DNA of 64,000 nt from Typha latifolia (lineage: Eukaryota > Streptophyta > Magnoliopsida > Poales > Typhaceae): assembly GCA_019914945.1 (NCBI GenBank), contig CM034100.1, forward strand, positions 8,195,096 through 8,259,095. Reading direction: 5' to 3'. The notes beneath the pieces were generated by a model. That model worked only from the letters and a program-made list of their open reading frames with translations, did no database searches and was not told the DNA's origin. Positions 20,233 through 31,197 of the stretch are shown piece after piece (position 1 is the stretch's first letter; the number at the start of each line of letters is the position of its first letter). A program made the position numbers and the translations under genes.

Positions 20233-22782
20233 GTGACATTACATATATATATATATATATATATATGATTTCCAACTCATGAAGCCTATGTGCATATATA
20301 GTAGTTTCATGTGCTTTGTTCATTGTAGTTGGTTGTAAATAGCAATCACTGTTCATCCTTCTTTTTCACTGCTAAGTATTTGACCAAAATAGGCCTCCTT
20401 AGAAACTTATTTATTGTGAGGGTCCACTCCCAGATTTTAGACCTCAATCAGTCTATTTTGGATACATCAGCTGCCACTTTAAGAGCACAGTAAAAAAATT
20501 CTAAACTGTATAGTGTATAGCATATTACCTTGAAGATAAAAGGCTAACAAAATGAGTGGTTTATTTTATACTAAGCTGTTGCAAAAATAAATTATGTGAA
20601 AGACATCAGGGGCAAATTAAAATTCTTGGAAATTGTATCCCATCTCTTTTATTTGTTACTTCTAAATGTTGACATCAACTTGATTTAGTTCATCTTTATG
20701 TGAAATTATATCATTGTATGAACCATTTTCATAAGATCTTGCAATCAGCCATATCATGCAAGAGTCATTTGAATTTTATAAGCTCAGAAAACCTATGACT
20801 GGAAACCCTTTATTAGGGGATTGGGCTAAATGGACTAATTTGGGGCTTTCTAGCAGATAAGATATAAATACTATTAGGAATGACTTGAAACTGAAAAAGG
20901 ATGTTATCGGAAACATGCCATTAAGGATGTCTTTGGCTCGATGTTTTAGCAGTACTAAGAGTATGTGGGGGAAGAAGAAAGCCCACCTTGATTATGGGAA
21001 ATAAAGAAAGCATGATGTCCACTACAAAAGAAGAGGAGAAGAAGAGGGAGGAGTAGGGGAAAGGAATTAATGTGGAAAACTCCACAAGAATAATAATTTT
21101 TTTTTTAATAAAAAATATATTTGAGAATAAAAAATAAATGAAAATCTAATTCCCATCGTTTAGTTTCACTGCAAATCTTGTCTTAAGATTATCTTTATAA
21201 TCTACATCTTTAGATTTTTCTTCATAAGATAACTCGATCATTTTGTACTTAGTTTTTATATGGGTGCACTAGATTTCCTTCACAATTGAGTACACCAAAG
21301 TTGAAATTGCTCTAATATCAAATTGATGTGGCCTTGAGATAAAAAATTGTGCTGATACGTGGAAAGGGAAGGAAGTACCTAGATCCATGGTTCGCTGGAT
21401 TAGTTGATCCCGATCCAAACTCTCTCTCTTTCTCTCTTTTGCTCTTTCCTCTCTCTCTCTTACTCTTTTTTTTTTCTTTATCTATTTCTTTCTTTTTTCT
21501 CTCCTTACATATAATCATTATTTTTCTTACGGAGAGATCTAGCTCCGGTGAATTTCAATGAACTCCGATATATAATTTTTTAATTTATTTTCTTTATTTC
21601 TCTCTCAATTTTTTTTATTTCTTCCATTTTCTTTTTCTTTTTTTTTCTTCTTTTTTCTTCTCTTTTCTTCTTAGTCACTGTATTATGATTTTTCTTTTTT
21701 TTTTATTTGATTTTCTTCCGCTCACTCTCTTTCTAATCTCTTCTTCGTTTCATTTTTATTGCACGATAGTTTTTCTTTCTTTATTTTCTTATTTTTGATA
21801 AAACTTTTTTCTAAATTTTGAGTAGTTTTCCTATATTTTTAAATAATATTTAGAATTTTATGTAATTAAAAAGTTTGATTCGATTCAGGCGACCGGTACG
21901 GCAAATCCTGCCGATACATATTATTTTTTGGAAGGACTGATCTCGATCCCGATCCTGATCCCTATCCCAATTACGAATTTTCGAACCTTACCTAGATCCA
22001 TGCCTAAGGAGAAAAGATAGGGCATTAGCAAACCTCTCTTTTTGTCTCCTAATTTCTGTTCCATATTAGCATGGTAAATAGATAAGAAAGAAGATAACCA
22101 TCCAAGTTGTCGGGGATAGAAGATCAAATCTACCTAGTTGTGAGGAAAAAAAGATTAACCCACCTGATTTTGTGAGGGAAGATGAGTGTCCACTTAGATG
22201 GTAGGGGATAAAGAAAGTGTGGCATTTACACAAAATAAATGAGGGAGAAGGTGGAAAGAGATAAACGTGCAAGCTTTCACAAGAATAATAATTTTCAATT
22301 TACCATGATATTTTTTTTTAAATTTCGAGATTCTCATCAGCTCTATGTATAGAGATGAGGTTACATAAAATCACAACCGAAATTTATCAGAATCTTTCCT
22401 AATCTAATGGTCTATCTATAGCCAAATTAAGACTTTTCACTTAAAAAATCATTCAAATCTTTATAAGACTTATCTAAAATCAGACCTACAATCAATCACT
22501 TAGATTTTCAGAGTTTAAACCAAATAGAAGTATTGGACACTAAAAGACAACTCTAACTTTTAATTAAAAATACATTCGAAAATGAAAAATAAATCTAATT
22601 CCCATCGGCCTTTTATGCCTACCAATTCCTGATGAGAATTTGCCTACTTTCTTTTGGTTGGTTTCAAATTTCAACTATCTTAACTTTAGTTCTTTGTGTA
22701 GAAGTAGAGCTCCTTCATATATGTTTTTTATGCTATATCTTTCTTCAAAGATTCTTATTTGGCCATTGAGATGTTTTTACAG
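20233..22782 (+). other. intron with a duplicated AT-rich block and pyrimidine tracts
   Basis: Two similar blocks (about 20944-21165 and 22140-22605) share CACAAGAATAATAATTTT and TCTAATTCCCATCG. Between them lies a long CT-rich tract (21410-21800). The (TA)n run is at 20240-20265. I see no coding sequence. The acceptor is TTTTTACAG at 22774-22782. Confidence 0.55.
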
Positions 22783-22791
22783 GTTGGTTTG

Positions 22792-23125
22792 TGTAAAAGG
22801 ATTAGAACGAGGGAATTGTGTGTTTCACTAAGATGAATCAAGTACATAAATAGGAGGAGATTACAACAATCTCTCCTATAATTAAGCTTGTCTATCCAAC
22901 ATATTAGGATAGTGTTGCTATATACAAGGAAAATAAATAACAAACAGATTAACCAAATCAATAATAATAGTAATAAAATCTGATTTTAAAATTTCTTTCC
23001 TGATTTTGATATTTCTTTCCAATACTCCCCTTCAAGTTGGAACCAAATCTGATTTCAATATTTCTTTCCAACAAACACCCTTCTTAAGTTGGAATCAAAT
23101 ATGTTTTCAATATTTCTTTCCAACA
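22792..23125 (-). repeat. 3' LTR of the exon-inserted copia
   Basis: Plus strand TGTAAAAGG...TTTCCAACA. The polypurine tract lies immediately to the right at 23126-23136 (minus TTGAGGGGGAG). The last 110 bp contain two earlier copies of the tract/LTR-start junction. Confidence 0.95.
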
Positions 23126-23129
23126 CTCC

Positions 23130-23513
23130 CCCTCAAGTTGGAGAGTGGATATCTTGCACGCCCAACTTGCGTACCATAGGTATAAATATTTCCTTTCCCA
23201 AAGGTTTAGTTAACAAATCTGCCAATTGATTTGTTGAGCCAATATGCATGGTAATTATTGAACCATCTTGAATCCTGTCTCGAATATAGTGACAGTCCAT
23301 TTCTATGTGCCTTGTGCGTTCATGAAAGACTAGGTTTGCTGCTATATGGAGAGCGGCCTTGTTGTCACAATATAAGGAAGCAGGTCCATGGTGAATAAAG
23401 CCTAAGTCTCATAATAGGCACCGAAGCCATGTTAACTCACAGCAAGCTCCTGTCATTGCGCGGTATTCCGCTTCGGCTGAAAATAATGATACAGTTTTCT
23501 GCCGTTTTGATTT
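23130..23513 (-). pseudogene. copia RNase H, two stops
   Basis: Reads [34 protein letters not shown] and [11 protein letters not shown], the standard copia RNase H motifs with their acidic residues. A TAG at about 23510 replaces Trp in the conserved S-W-K-S context and a TGA at about 23405 replaces Arg. It is continuous with RT upstream. Confidence 0.85.
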
Positions 23514-24617
23514 CTATGAAATTAGTGAGGACCCAAGGAACACATAATACCCTGTAATGGACTGTCTAGTAAGAGGACAACCTCCCCAATCTGAATCACA
23601 GTAGGCCCACAATTTCAAATCATTTTTTGAAGAAAAGAATAGACCTTGACCTAGGGCAACCTTTAGATATCGAACAACGCGTAAGGCTGCCTCCATACGA
23701 TGTCTTCTAGGTTTATGCATGAATCTACTCAAGACATGAACATAATAAGTGATATCAGGTCTTGAAACTGTCAAATATATCAGGCGGCCCACCAATCTTC
23801 TATATCTGCCTGGATCTTTAAGCAATTCATCTTTATCTGACAGTTTTAAGCCTCTTTCCATATGAGTGTCAACTGGAGCAACATTTAATAGACCTGCATC
23901 TTTAATTATTTCTAATGCATATTTTCTCTGTGACATAAAAATCCCATTCCTAGATGCAGAGATTTCTATTCCTAGAAAATATTTCAACTCGCCAAGGTCT
24001 TTAAGATTGAAATTTTTATGCAAATGCTTCTTGATGGCAGCAATACTGTTTGGATCGTTTCCAGTGATCAAAATGTCGTCAACATAAATTAGGAGAATGG
24101 TAAAGGACTTGTCTTTCTTTTTGGTGAAGAGGGAGTAGTCGGCTCGTGATTGTATAAAGCCAGCAGAAGTGATGACAGAAGAAAACTTTGAAAACCACTG
24201 GCGGGAGGCTTGCTTCAATCCATAGAGTGATTTGTGTAGACGACAGACGAGATGTTCCTCCCCTTGTCTCCGAAGCCCTGGTGGTGGAGACATATAAATT
24301 TCTTCAGTCAGGTCACCGTGGAGGAATGTATTGTGGACATCAAGCTGATGAAGTGGCCAGCCCCTAGCAGCAGCTAAGGCAAGAAGACAGCAAACAGAAA
24401 TAATTTTTGCTGTGGGAGAGAAAGTCTCATGGTAGTCGATGCCCTCAATTTGGGTGAATCCTTGAGCAACCAAGTGCGCCTTATGTCGCTCTATTGTGCC
24501 ATCAAAGCGACGTTTGATCTTGTAAACCCATTGACATCCTATAGGTTTCTTGCCAGCCGGAAGAGATGTCAAACTCCATGTGCCTTTGGCAGCAAGAGCA
24601 TCTAACTCAAGCTTCAT
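23514..24617 (-). pseudogene. copia reverse transcriptase, long open stretch
   Basis: 367 open codons cover nearly all of RT: KPIGCQWVYKIK, EGIDYHETFSPTAK, LHQLDVHNTFLHGDL, SLYGLKQASRQWF, catalytic YVDDILITGND and GELKYFLGIEI, then the connection to RNase H (AYCDSDWGGCPLTRQSITGY). Catalytic residues are intact. A TAG just upstream (about 24629, in NPQ*HDAMK) separates it from the integrase tail. Confidence 0.9.
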
Positions 24618-24627
24618 TGCATCATGC

Positions 24628-25382
24628 TATTGAGGGTTGGTGATAGCTTCACTATAAGAGGTCGGCTCTCGCTCTTGACTAATAGAAGCAATAAACGATT
24701 TTTGTGCAGGTGTATAGTGATGATAAGAAAGGTAATTGGTTAGTGGGTACCTTGTCCCTTTGCGCGAATCTGGAGAGAAGGAGGTGACTGATCAGAGGGA
24801 GGATGCGTGACGACAGAGCAGAGGTAATCGTTGAACCTCACAGGTGGATTAGATTGTCGAGTGGAACGGCGGAGAGGAATATTGGTTGGTGGTGGTGGAT
24901 CGGATGTTCCGGTAGAGGGAATGGTGGTAGGGAATGATGGTAATGTGGTTGAGTTGGGTTCAAAAGAATGGTCATATGGGCTTATGGGACTTGTATCATC
25001 TCCCTTTGATGAGCTTGTTGTTTGGATCAAAGGAAAGGGTAGAGAATAGGTATTATTTGGAGAATAAGGAAAAATATCTTCTTTAAAATGGACATCTCTA
25101 CTTGTGAAAATTTTTTGTGTTAATAAATCAAAAAGTTTGTAACCTTTTTGACCTATCGGGTATCCAATGAAAATGGAAGGTATAGCTCGGCAGTCAAATT
25201 TATGAGAGGTATGAATGTTTGTGGCATAAGCCAAGCAACCAAAAACTCGTAGATAGGAAAAAGTAGGAGGTTTTGAGTAAAGAAGCTCAAATGGTGTCTT
25301 GTCGGCTAAAATTGGGGAAGGTAGCCGATTAATGATATGAACAGCAGTAAGAGCACATTCTCCCCAAAATTGGGAAGAAAGA
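24628..25382 (-). pseudogene. copia integrase C-terminal region and linker
   Basis: It begins with the WGECALTAVHIINRLPS segment and continues to IFIGYPIGQKGYKLFDL, the GKGY-like C-terminal motif of copia integrases, followed by a Pro/Ser/Thr-rich linker. A single extra A near 25392-25396 shifts it out of frame with the catalytic core. Confidence 0.85.
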
Positions 25383-26354
25383 TTAGCTTGAAATTTTAAA
25401 TGCTCTTGCTACTTGAAGAATGTAACGGTGTTTGCGTTCCACAACCCCATTTTGTTGAGGTGTGTATACGCAAGAATGTTGAAAAATAACACCGTTATCT
25501 TGAAAAAAAGAACGAAGAGAGACAAATTCGCCACCAGTATCACTTCGAACAGTTTTGATGCGAGTTTCAAATTGAGTAGAAACATAACTGAAAAAATGTT
25601 TTAAAAGCAGTTGTGTTTCATCTTTATGTCGCATCAAAAATATCCAAGTAAAACGTGAAAAATCGTCAACAATGGTGAGAAAATAATGAGAACCGAAAAA
25701 GGAAGGATGTCGATAGTGACCCCAAATATCACAATGAATAACATCAAATGGTTTAATAGAAAAAGAATTACTGACATTAAAATGTAAACGACTTTGTTTG
25801 GCAAGTGGACAAATAGAGCAAGATTTATTGGAATTAGCAGAAAAATTTAAGAAATTTTGGGCAATAAAATTCAAACGGGAAGATGATACATGCCCTAAGC
25901 AGTTGTGCCAAAGGTCGGTAGGTGAGGTGGTGAGATTGCATGTTGGTTGGTTTGAGTATGTGGCTTGTTTAGTGGTAGACTTTCCTGCTCCTAATGCCAC
26001 CAGATAATAGAGTCCGTCACGCATTTCACCCAAACCAATCATCTTCCTCGTATCAAGATCCTGCAAAATGCACCAATAAGGGAAAAATGTCACCGAACAA
26101 TTTAAACCTTTTGTCAATCGCCCTACTGACAACAAATCAACTTTGAATGTAGGAACAGATAACACATCATGCAATTTATAGACAGAATTCAAAGGCATAG
26201 ATCCTTTAACAATAGTTTTGGCCTTCTCTCCACTAGGTAATAATACGGGTGATAACGAGCAACCTTTGTCTTTATGCAGTATTTTTGATGATGAGGTGAT
26301 ATGATTTGTTGCACCACTATCGATAATCCAATTTCGACAAGCTAATTGAGACAA
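25383..26354 (-). pseudogene. copia protease active site and integrase core
   Basis: Starts near the aspartic protease signature (WIIDSGATNHIT), then the integrase zinc motif (HNCLGHVSSSRL ... CSICPLAKQ), and the DDE triad: Asp in VIHCDIWG, Asp in RSDTGGEF, Glu in QNGVVERKHR. All catalytic residues are present. It joins element DNA to the target. A TAA (about 26396) separates it from gag and a +1 frameshift ends it. Confidence 0.9.
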
Positions 26355-26396
26355 ACCTGGTTTTGTGACCGCATTTGCCTTAGGATTAAGGGTACC

Positions 26397-27461
26397 TTAT
26401 GCTTGATTATTGAGAAGTTCCATAATCTGTTTTAATTGGGCCTCTGTGAATGTGATGTTGGATCCACCTTCTTCACAACTCGCCTGGTTGACTACAGAGT
26501 AATTGGGCTGAGCAAAGCCTGAGCCCGGATTGGACTTGGCCTTTGGATGGCCATGGGGGTAGCCATGTAATTTGTAACACTTTTGGACCCAATGTCCATC
26601 AGCATCACAATAGGTGCAGTGGGGTCGCACCTTTCCAGAACCGGGTCCATTACGTCTGCGATTAGAATCAGGATGATCGCTCGTCTCGTTCTTCCCTGGT
26701 GATGGTGGATAAAGCTTGCGGACAGCCATGGCAGCAACCGAGGTCGGCTCGGTGGAGGCGGAAGCAACTCCTAGATGGCGTTGTTTCTCCTCTTGAGCAA
26801 TGAAGGTGTATGCTTCGCGAACCGAGGGGGAAGGTTTCATCAAGAGGATTTGACCGCCTATTGCACTATAAGATTCATTCAAACCCATTAGAAATTGCAT
26901 TACCTTTTGTTGCTCCAATTGTGGTGTTTCACAATGCATCCCTAGCTCGTCCCATAGGGTTTTCAATCAAGTGTAATAGGTGGAGACAGAGGTGGTTTCT
27001 TGCTTGTGGAGGACGATGTCCCATTGGATCTCAAATATGCGGGCTAGATTGCCCTGAGAGAATCGGGTATCGAGGTCCTCCCAAACTTCTCTGGCAGCGG
27101 AATAAAAATTCACACTATCAGCAATTTCTGGATCACAGGTGTTGACTATCCAAGAATGGATAATGTCATTACATCTTAACCAAATGGCATGACCTTCAGG
27201 ATCATCTGCTTCTGAAGGAGCTAAGATAGACCCATTGATGAATCTGAGTTTATTCCTTGTATTCAAGGCTCGAATCATGGATCTTTTCCAACTAGAGTAG
27301 TTATCTCCATTGAGGGGCTTGGAAACGAAAACCAATCCAGAATGATCGGAAGGATGGATGAAGTAAGGATTGGAGAGGTCAGTAGGGGATTTTTCTTTCC
27401 CTACCTTTGATGGATTTGGTAGAACAACACCATGAGAAGAAGAATGATTATCTTCAGCCAT
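26397..27461 (-). pseudogene. copia gag with one stop
   Basis: The Met at 27461 starts a typical copia gag: NPYFIHPSDHSGLVFVSKPL, then NYSSWKRSMIRAL, and after a TGA at about 26968 the LKQ-type core (VMQFLMGLNESYS). A CCHC zinc knuckle (CTYCDADGHWVQKC) lies near 26580-26620. The stop is a CGA to TGA type change. Gag forms the particle and binds RNA. Confidence 0.9.
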
Positions 27462-27522
27462 TGAGGGTAATGAAGGTTTCGATGGATTAGAATATGACTA
27501 CAATAGAACTTGGTTGCTAGGG

Positions 27523-27856
27523 TGTAAAAGGATTAGAATGAGGGAATTGTGTGTTTCACTAAGATGAATCAAATACATAAATAGGAGGAGATTACAACAA
27601 TCTCTCATATAATTAAGCTTGTCTATCCAACATATTAGGATAGTGTTGCTATATACAAGGAAAGTAAATAACAAACAGATTAACCAAATCAATAATAATA
27701 GTAATAAAATCTGATTTTGAAATTTCTTTCCTGATTTTGATATTTCTTTCCAATACTCCCCTTCAAGTTGGAACCAAATCTGATTTCAATATTTCTTTCC
27801 AACAAACACCCTTCTTAAGTTGGAATCAAATATGTTTTCAATATTTCTTTCCAATA
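27523..27856 (-). repeat. 5' LTR of the exon-inserted copia
   Basis: Same length as its partner. The final base pair context is CCAATA instead of CCAACA. Next to it in the interior (27522 downward, minus CCCTAGCAACCAAG) I do not see the usual Met-tRNA primer site. Confidence 0.95.
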
Positions 27857-28343
27857 GTTTGTTACACGGAGTCATGTCTGACAAGGAGTACAATGTTATA
27901 ATAAACTGTATTTCCATGAACTTGTCAGAAGTTCCAAATCTTCCCCCAAGTTTCCGTGGAAATTTAGGTGGAACAAATGAATCAATACGTGTCCTTGCTG
28001 ACAAGGTCAATCTTAACAGTCAGATCTTGCTTTCCTGAACAGTTTTTGTTCTGGCAGTTGATGTTCAATATGCCCTGCTGGAGCTTTGCAATGGCCCTGA
28101 TGCAGAGTCGCCATTAGCTCAGATTGCTGTGAGTACTGCTCAACTCTGGAAGAAGCTATTGTTATTGAATTACCTTACATGAGTTGTCTCCATTCATCAA
28201 TTCTATATTGTTGCACTATGCTACATTTTCTTGTCAGTAGCTGATAACAGTCGAGACAGTTATTATTGGGCTTAATTCTTTCGAATTATTTCATTTGGTT
28301 CCAGCTAGCTTTATTTGCTTGACATTATATTGGCTGACTGCAG

Positions 28344-29024
28344 CTAGAGGGTCTTTGGGTTTCATACAGAACAACTTCCCTGTTTAAACTGAAACTCTAT
28401 GTGACTATTCTGAAATTCTCAGTCCTGGATATACGTCCTGATACAAAGCCTGAGATGCGGTTGATGCTTGGTTCATATTCAGATATTTCTAATCCTGGTA
28501 TTTATGGAATTGCTGCTGCTTCCAGTTCTCTCCCATCGACGCAAAATGATGTTTCTGCAGAAAACTTGGAAAAGAAAAGTGATATGGATGCTTCTAACCT
28601 GACAATGCTGATAATGGATTATCGATGGCGTTCTTCTTTCCAATCCTTTGTAATTCGAATACAACAGCCACGTATTCTTGTAGTTCTGGATTTTGTGCTT
28701 GCAGTTATTGAATATTTTGTGCCTTCACTAGGCATGGTAATAGGAAGGGAGGAAACCTTAGACCCAAAGAATGATCCATTATTCAATTGTGATGACATAA
28801 TACTCTCTGAATCAGTTTACATGCAGAGAGATTCTGTTATTCACCTCTCTCCTAGAAGACAATTAATAGTTGATGGTTGTGGCATCGATGAATTCACTTA
28901 TGATGGATGCGGAGGTACAATATCCCTAATTGAGGAGTTTGACAGAAAAGGACAGTTATATTATGGAACAATTATCATGATTGGGCGTGGGAAGAAACTG
29001 CGGTTCAAAAATGTGAAAATCGAG
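28344..29024 (+). CDS. VPS13 fragment, exon 5 (large)
   Basis: Begins after GACTGCAG and is open for 227 codons: LEGLWVSYRTTSLFKLKLYV, FSVLDIRPDTKPEMRLMLGS, LIMDYRWRSSFQSFVIRIQQ, then VIHLSPRRQLIVDG and TIIMIGRGKKLRFKNVKIE. These are strongly conserved VPS13 phrases. The in-frame end is the Glu codon at 29022-29024, but the next bases are TACATA. A GT exists only one base earlier (29024-29025), and using it shifts the frame into exon 6. So a base was probably lost at the donor. Confidence 0.85.
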
Positions 29025-29289
29025 TACATACTTATCCTATCTCAACAACAATAACAATATCTGACGGCGAACTTTGTTTACTTTCTCTACCGCAACTGAA
29101 ATTTGACTATGATTCATTGTTATATCTTAATATTTCTATACATATAGCTTGAACTATGTTTTATTTTTCTTTTTTTTTTAATCTCAATTGCAATATCGGA
29201 TGGTTGACTTTTAGTACGATCTCTTCAGCAACTAACTTTTAAGTGCCATTCAATGTTATTTCTAATAATTCTATTCATTTAGCTTGAAC

Positions 29290-29687
29290 CAACGATGGCC
29301 GTGCCACAGGCATGCACCGTGCCGACCATCGGCCGGCACGGCACGTGCAGCGGCACTTGCCGGTTGTGCTGTAAGAGAATGAGAGAAAGAGGTAAGGGAT
29401 ACTCACCTTTGCCATTGTAGTCGCCGTTGCCGCCGCTCGCCAATCGCCGCCCGCCGCCTGCCGGTCGCCGCCCGCTTCGTGCCCTAGCCCCCGAGAGAGA
29501 AGACGATCGAGATAGAGGGATCGAGAGATAGAGAGAGAGGGTGGGCGGCGACGATGACGTGGTCGATAGTGAGTGGCGATGCGTTAGGAGGGGTGCCGTG
29601 CGGCACCCTCGTGCCACGTGCCGGTATGCCGCTGGCACGGCAAATGCCGATCGGCACGCCCCGTGCCGGTCAGCACGGCCATCCTTG
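29290..29687. mobile_element. small non-autonomous hAT element with 8-bp target duplication
   Basis: Target duplication GCTTGAAC occurs at 29282-29289 and 29688-29695. Termini CAACGATGGCCGTGC and GCACGGCCATCCTTG are inverted repeats with one mismatch. The ends are dense in CCGTGCC/GGCACGG motifs, as expected of transposase-binding subterminal repeats in hAT elements. The middle is GC-rich with GAGAGA runs. No transposase gene is present. Confidence 0.9.
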
Positions 29688-30157
29688 GCTTGAACTATGT
29701 TCCGTTCTTCTCTATTGCAAAATAGTAGTAGTCTTCTAGTCTTAATTTCTATTGGCCAGTTGAAGTAGTTTTATGGATAAGAAGTAAGAACTAAGAACAT
29801 TCCTTTGGCACATACTTACAAACAAGTCTATCATGGAAGGTTATCTTCTTGGGCAACTGAATGTCTAAGTATACTTCCTAGTACCTTCTATTACTCATTT
29901 AATTTTCAAGAATCACTATCGTTTATTTACAATCTGTAGAACTGAATTACCAAATTATAAAATGGTGATTTTGGGTCATTATCTTTCTTCTGCAATTAAG
30001 AATCTTTTTGAAGTAAAAGAACCAAATTTCTGTAGTCTATATATTAAAAGTACTTATTGAATTTTATAATCTTTCTAAGCCTTTCTGCATCTGATGGTTT
30101 ACAGGTGTATCATTTATTATCTTTTATTTGATCCGTTATCTTCATAAATATGAACAA

Positions 30158-30239
30158 GATTTTTCTAGTACTCCAGTTGATGAAGATATATCAGTTGATG
30201 AAGATTTTTCTAGTACTCCAGTTGATGAAGATTTTTCTA
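30158..30239. repeat. 45-bp tandem repeat, nearly two copies
   Basis: The unit starts GATTTTTCTAGTACTCCAG at 30158 and again at 30203, with GTTGATGAA as an inner repeat. It lies in a VPS13 intron. Confidence 0.8.
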
Positions 30240-30975
30240 TTTGATTCTTATTCTGCTTCTTGACATAATCCTGTTATCAGTTGTAAGCCTGTGTTAGTGA
30301 TATGCATCTATAATTAACAACAAATACATGACTTTGTGGTAGATGGTAAACTAATGTCAGTGGATTAAAAGATTTCATATATGCAGCATAATTCATTGGA
30401 ACAGAAAATGCAAGACTTCAGTTTTGTTCTTATTATATTTGGGTGCTAAAATGTGACCGTAAACATTATAATCTATTTCCTGGTTAACTGAAAGGTATGT
30501 TTAAATTTCTGTCGTTAACTGAACTAATAAATGTTGGTATATTCATTATTATTTCCTATATGATTTAACTTTAAAAGTTTCTATGTTGCCAAGAAAATGT
30601 GCACCTTCTACATTTCAACTAGAGATGCAATGTAAACTTAAATGTTGTTTAAACACATTTAGAACTTTGCTAGTGTACCAGTAATGTACTTCTATGGCTT
30701 TATAGTGTCTGGGAAATAAGCTTCGTTGTTTATTGTTCATAATTATTGTTTCCAGGGCTATTAAGTGTTAATCTGATTTCTTAGGATATAGCTTTCAGAG
30801 TCAATATTTTCCAAAAGTAGCTAATTTATTTAGCTAGTCAGATGTCGTCTACTTTCAGTTATTGTGCATACCACGTTCCCTGAATGGATTGGGAATATGC
30901 TGTCATGAATATGAAATCATTAAAGTACTATTATTTCTTTCTCATCAAAGTTAACTTTTGCAATGTAATTATCAG

Positions 30976-31197
30976 AATGGAACACTACTGAGAAAGTGTA
31001 CGTACTTGAGTAATGATAGCAGCTACTCAGTCTTTGCTGAAGATGGTGTTGAAATTTCATTGCTAGAAAGTTTTGCTTCAAATAAAGAGGAAGATAGCTC
31101 ACCACAGTATGACGATGGCAAAAAGGAGACACCTATTCCTGACAGTATAGTCGACACTGTCTCAAATCAGATATCCAGTGTTACCTTTGAAGCTCAG
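30976..31197 (+). CDS. VPS13 fragment, exon 6 (last visible)
   Basis: 222 bp (74 codons) open in the expected frame: NGTLLRKCTYLSNDSSYSV, FAEDGVEISLLES, then an acidic linker ending SNQISSVTFEAQ. It is followed by donor GTGAGA. The next VPS13 exon is not seen in the remaining window, so the gene copy ends or is displaced here. Confidence 0.9.

Larger units (their letters stand above)
22792..27856 (-). mobile_element. complete-length Ty1/copia element inserted in a VPS13 exon
   Basis: Two 334-bp LTRs (22792-23125 and 27523-27856) differ at six sites by my alignment. The 5-bp target duplication GTTTG is at 22787-22791 and 27857-27861. Minus-strand order is gag, protease, integrase, RT, RNase H. 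Only a few lesions are present (stops in gag, before protease, before RT and in RNase H; a frameshift in integrase), so it is young relative to the other elements here. It lacks the extra reading frame of the Sirevirus at the left edge, so it belongs to another copia lineage. Confidence 0.95.
22783..28128 (+). pseudogene. VPS13 fragment, exon 4, split by a copia element
   Basis: The first nine bases GTTGGTTTG (22783-22791) are exon, then the copia element occupies 22792-27856, then the exon resumes after a second GTTTG at TTACACGG (27862) and runs to 28128 (donor GTGAGT). Without the insertion the reading frame joins in phase with exon 3 (VGLLHGVMSDKE), proving an exonic insertion. An in-frame TGA at 28036-28038 stands where plant relatives have Arg (LSRTV), a CGA to TGA change. 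The rest reads VFVLAVDVQYALLELCNG. Confidence 0.9.
29025..30975 (+). other. intron containing a hAT element and a 45-bp tandem repeat
   Basis: AT-rich sequence, acceptor AATTATCAG at 30975. Apart from the hAT element (29290-29687) and the short tandem repeat at 30158-30239, I see no features. Confidence 0.6.
17742..31197 (+). pseudogene. VPS13-family gene fragment (plant bridge-like lipid transfer protein)
   Basis: Six consecutive exons encode an internal segment of a plant VPS13 protein, most like the VPS13M1 type (uncertain). VPS13 proteins are very long hydrophobic-groove bridges that move phospholipids between membranes at contact sites. Splice phases agree across the exons, so this was a real gene. 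The first and last thirds of the protein are not in the window. Three lesions are visible: a 5065-bp copia element inside exon 4, a TGA codon in the same exon, and loss of the in-frame splice donor after exon 5. Introns carry an hAT element. This is a dead partial copy or a null allele. Confidence 0.85.
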
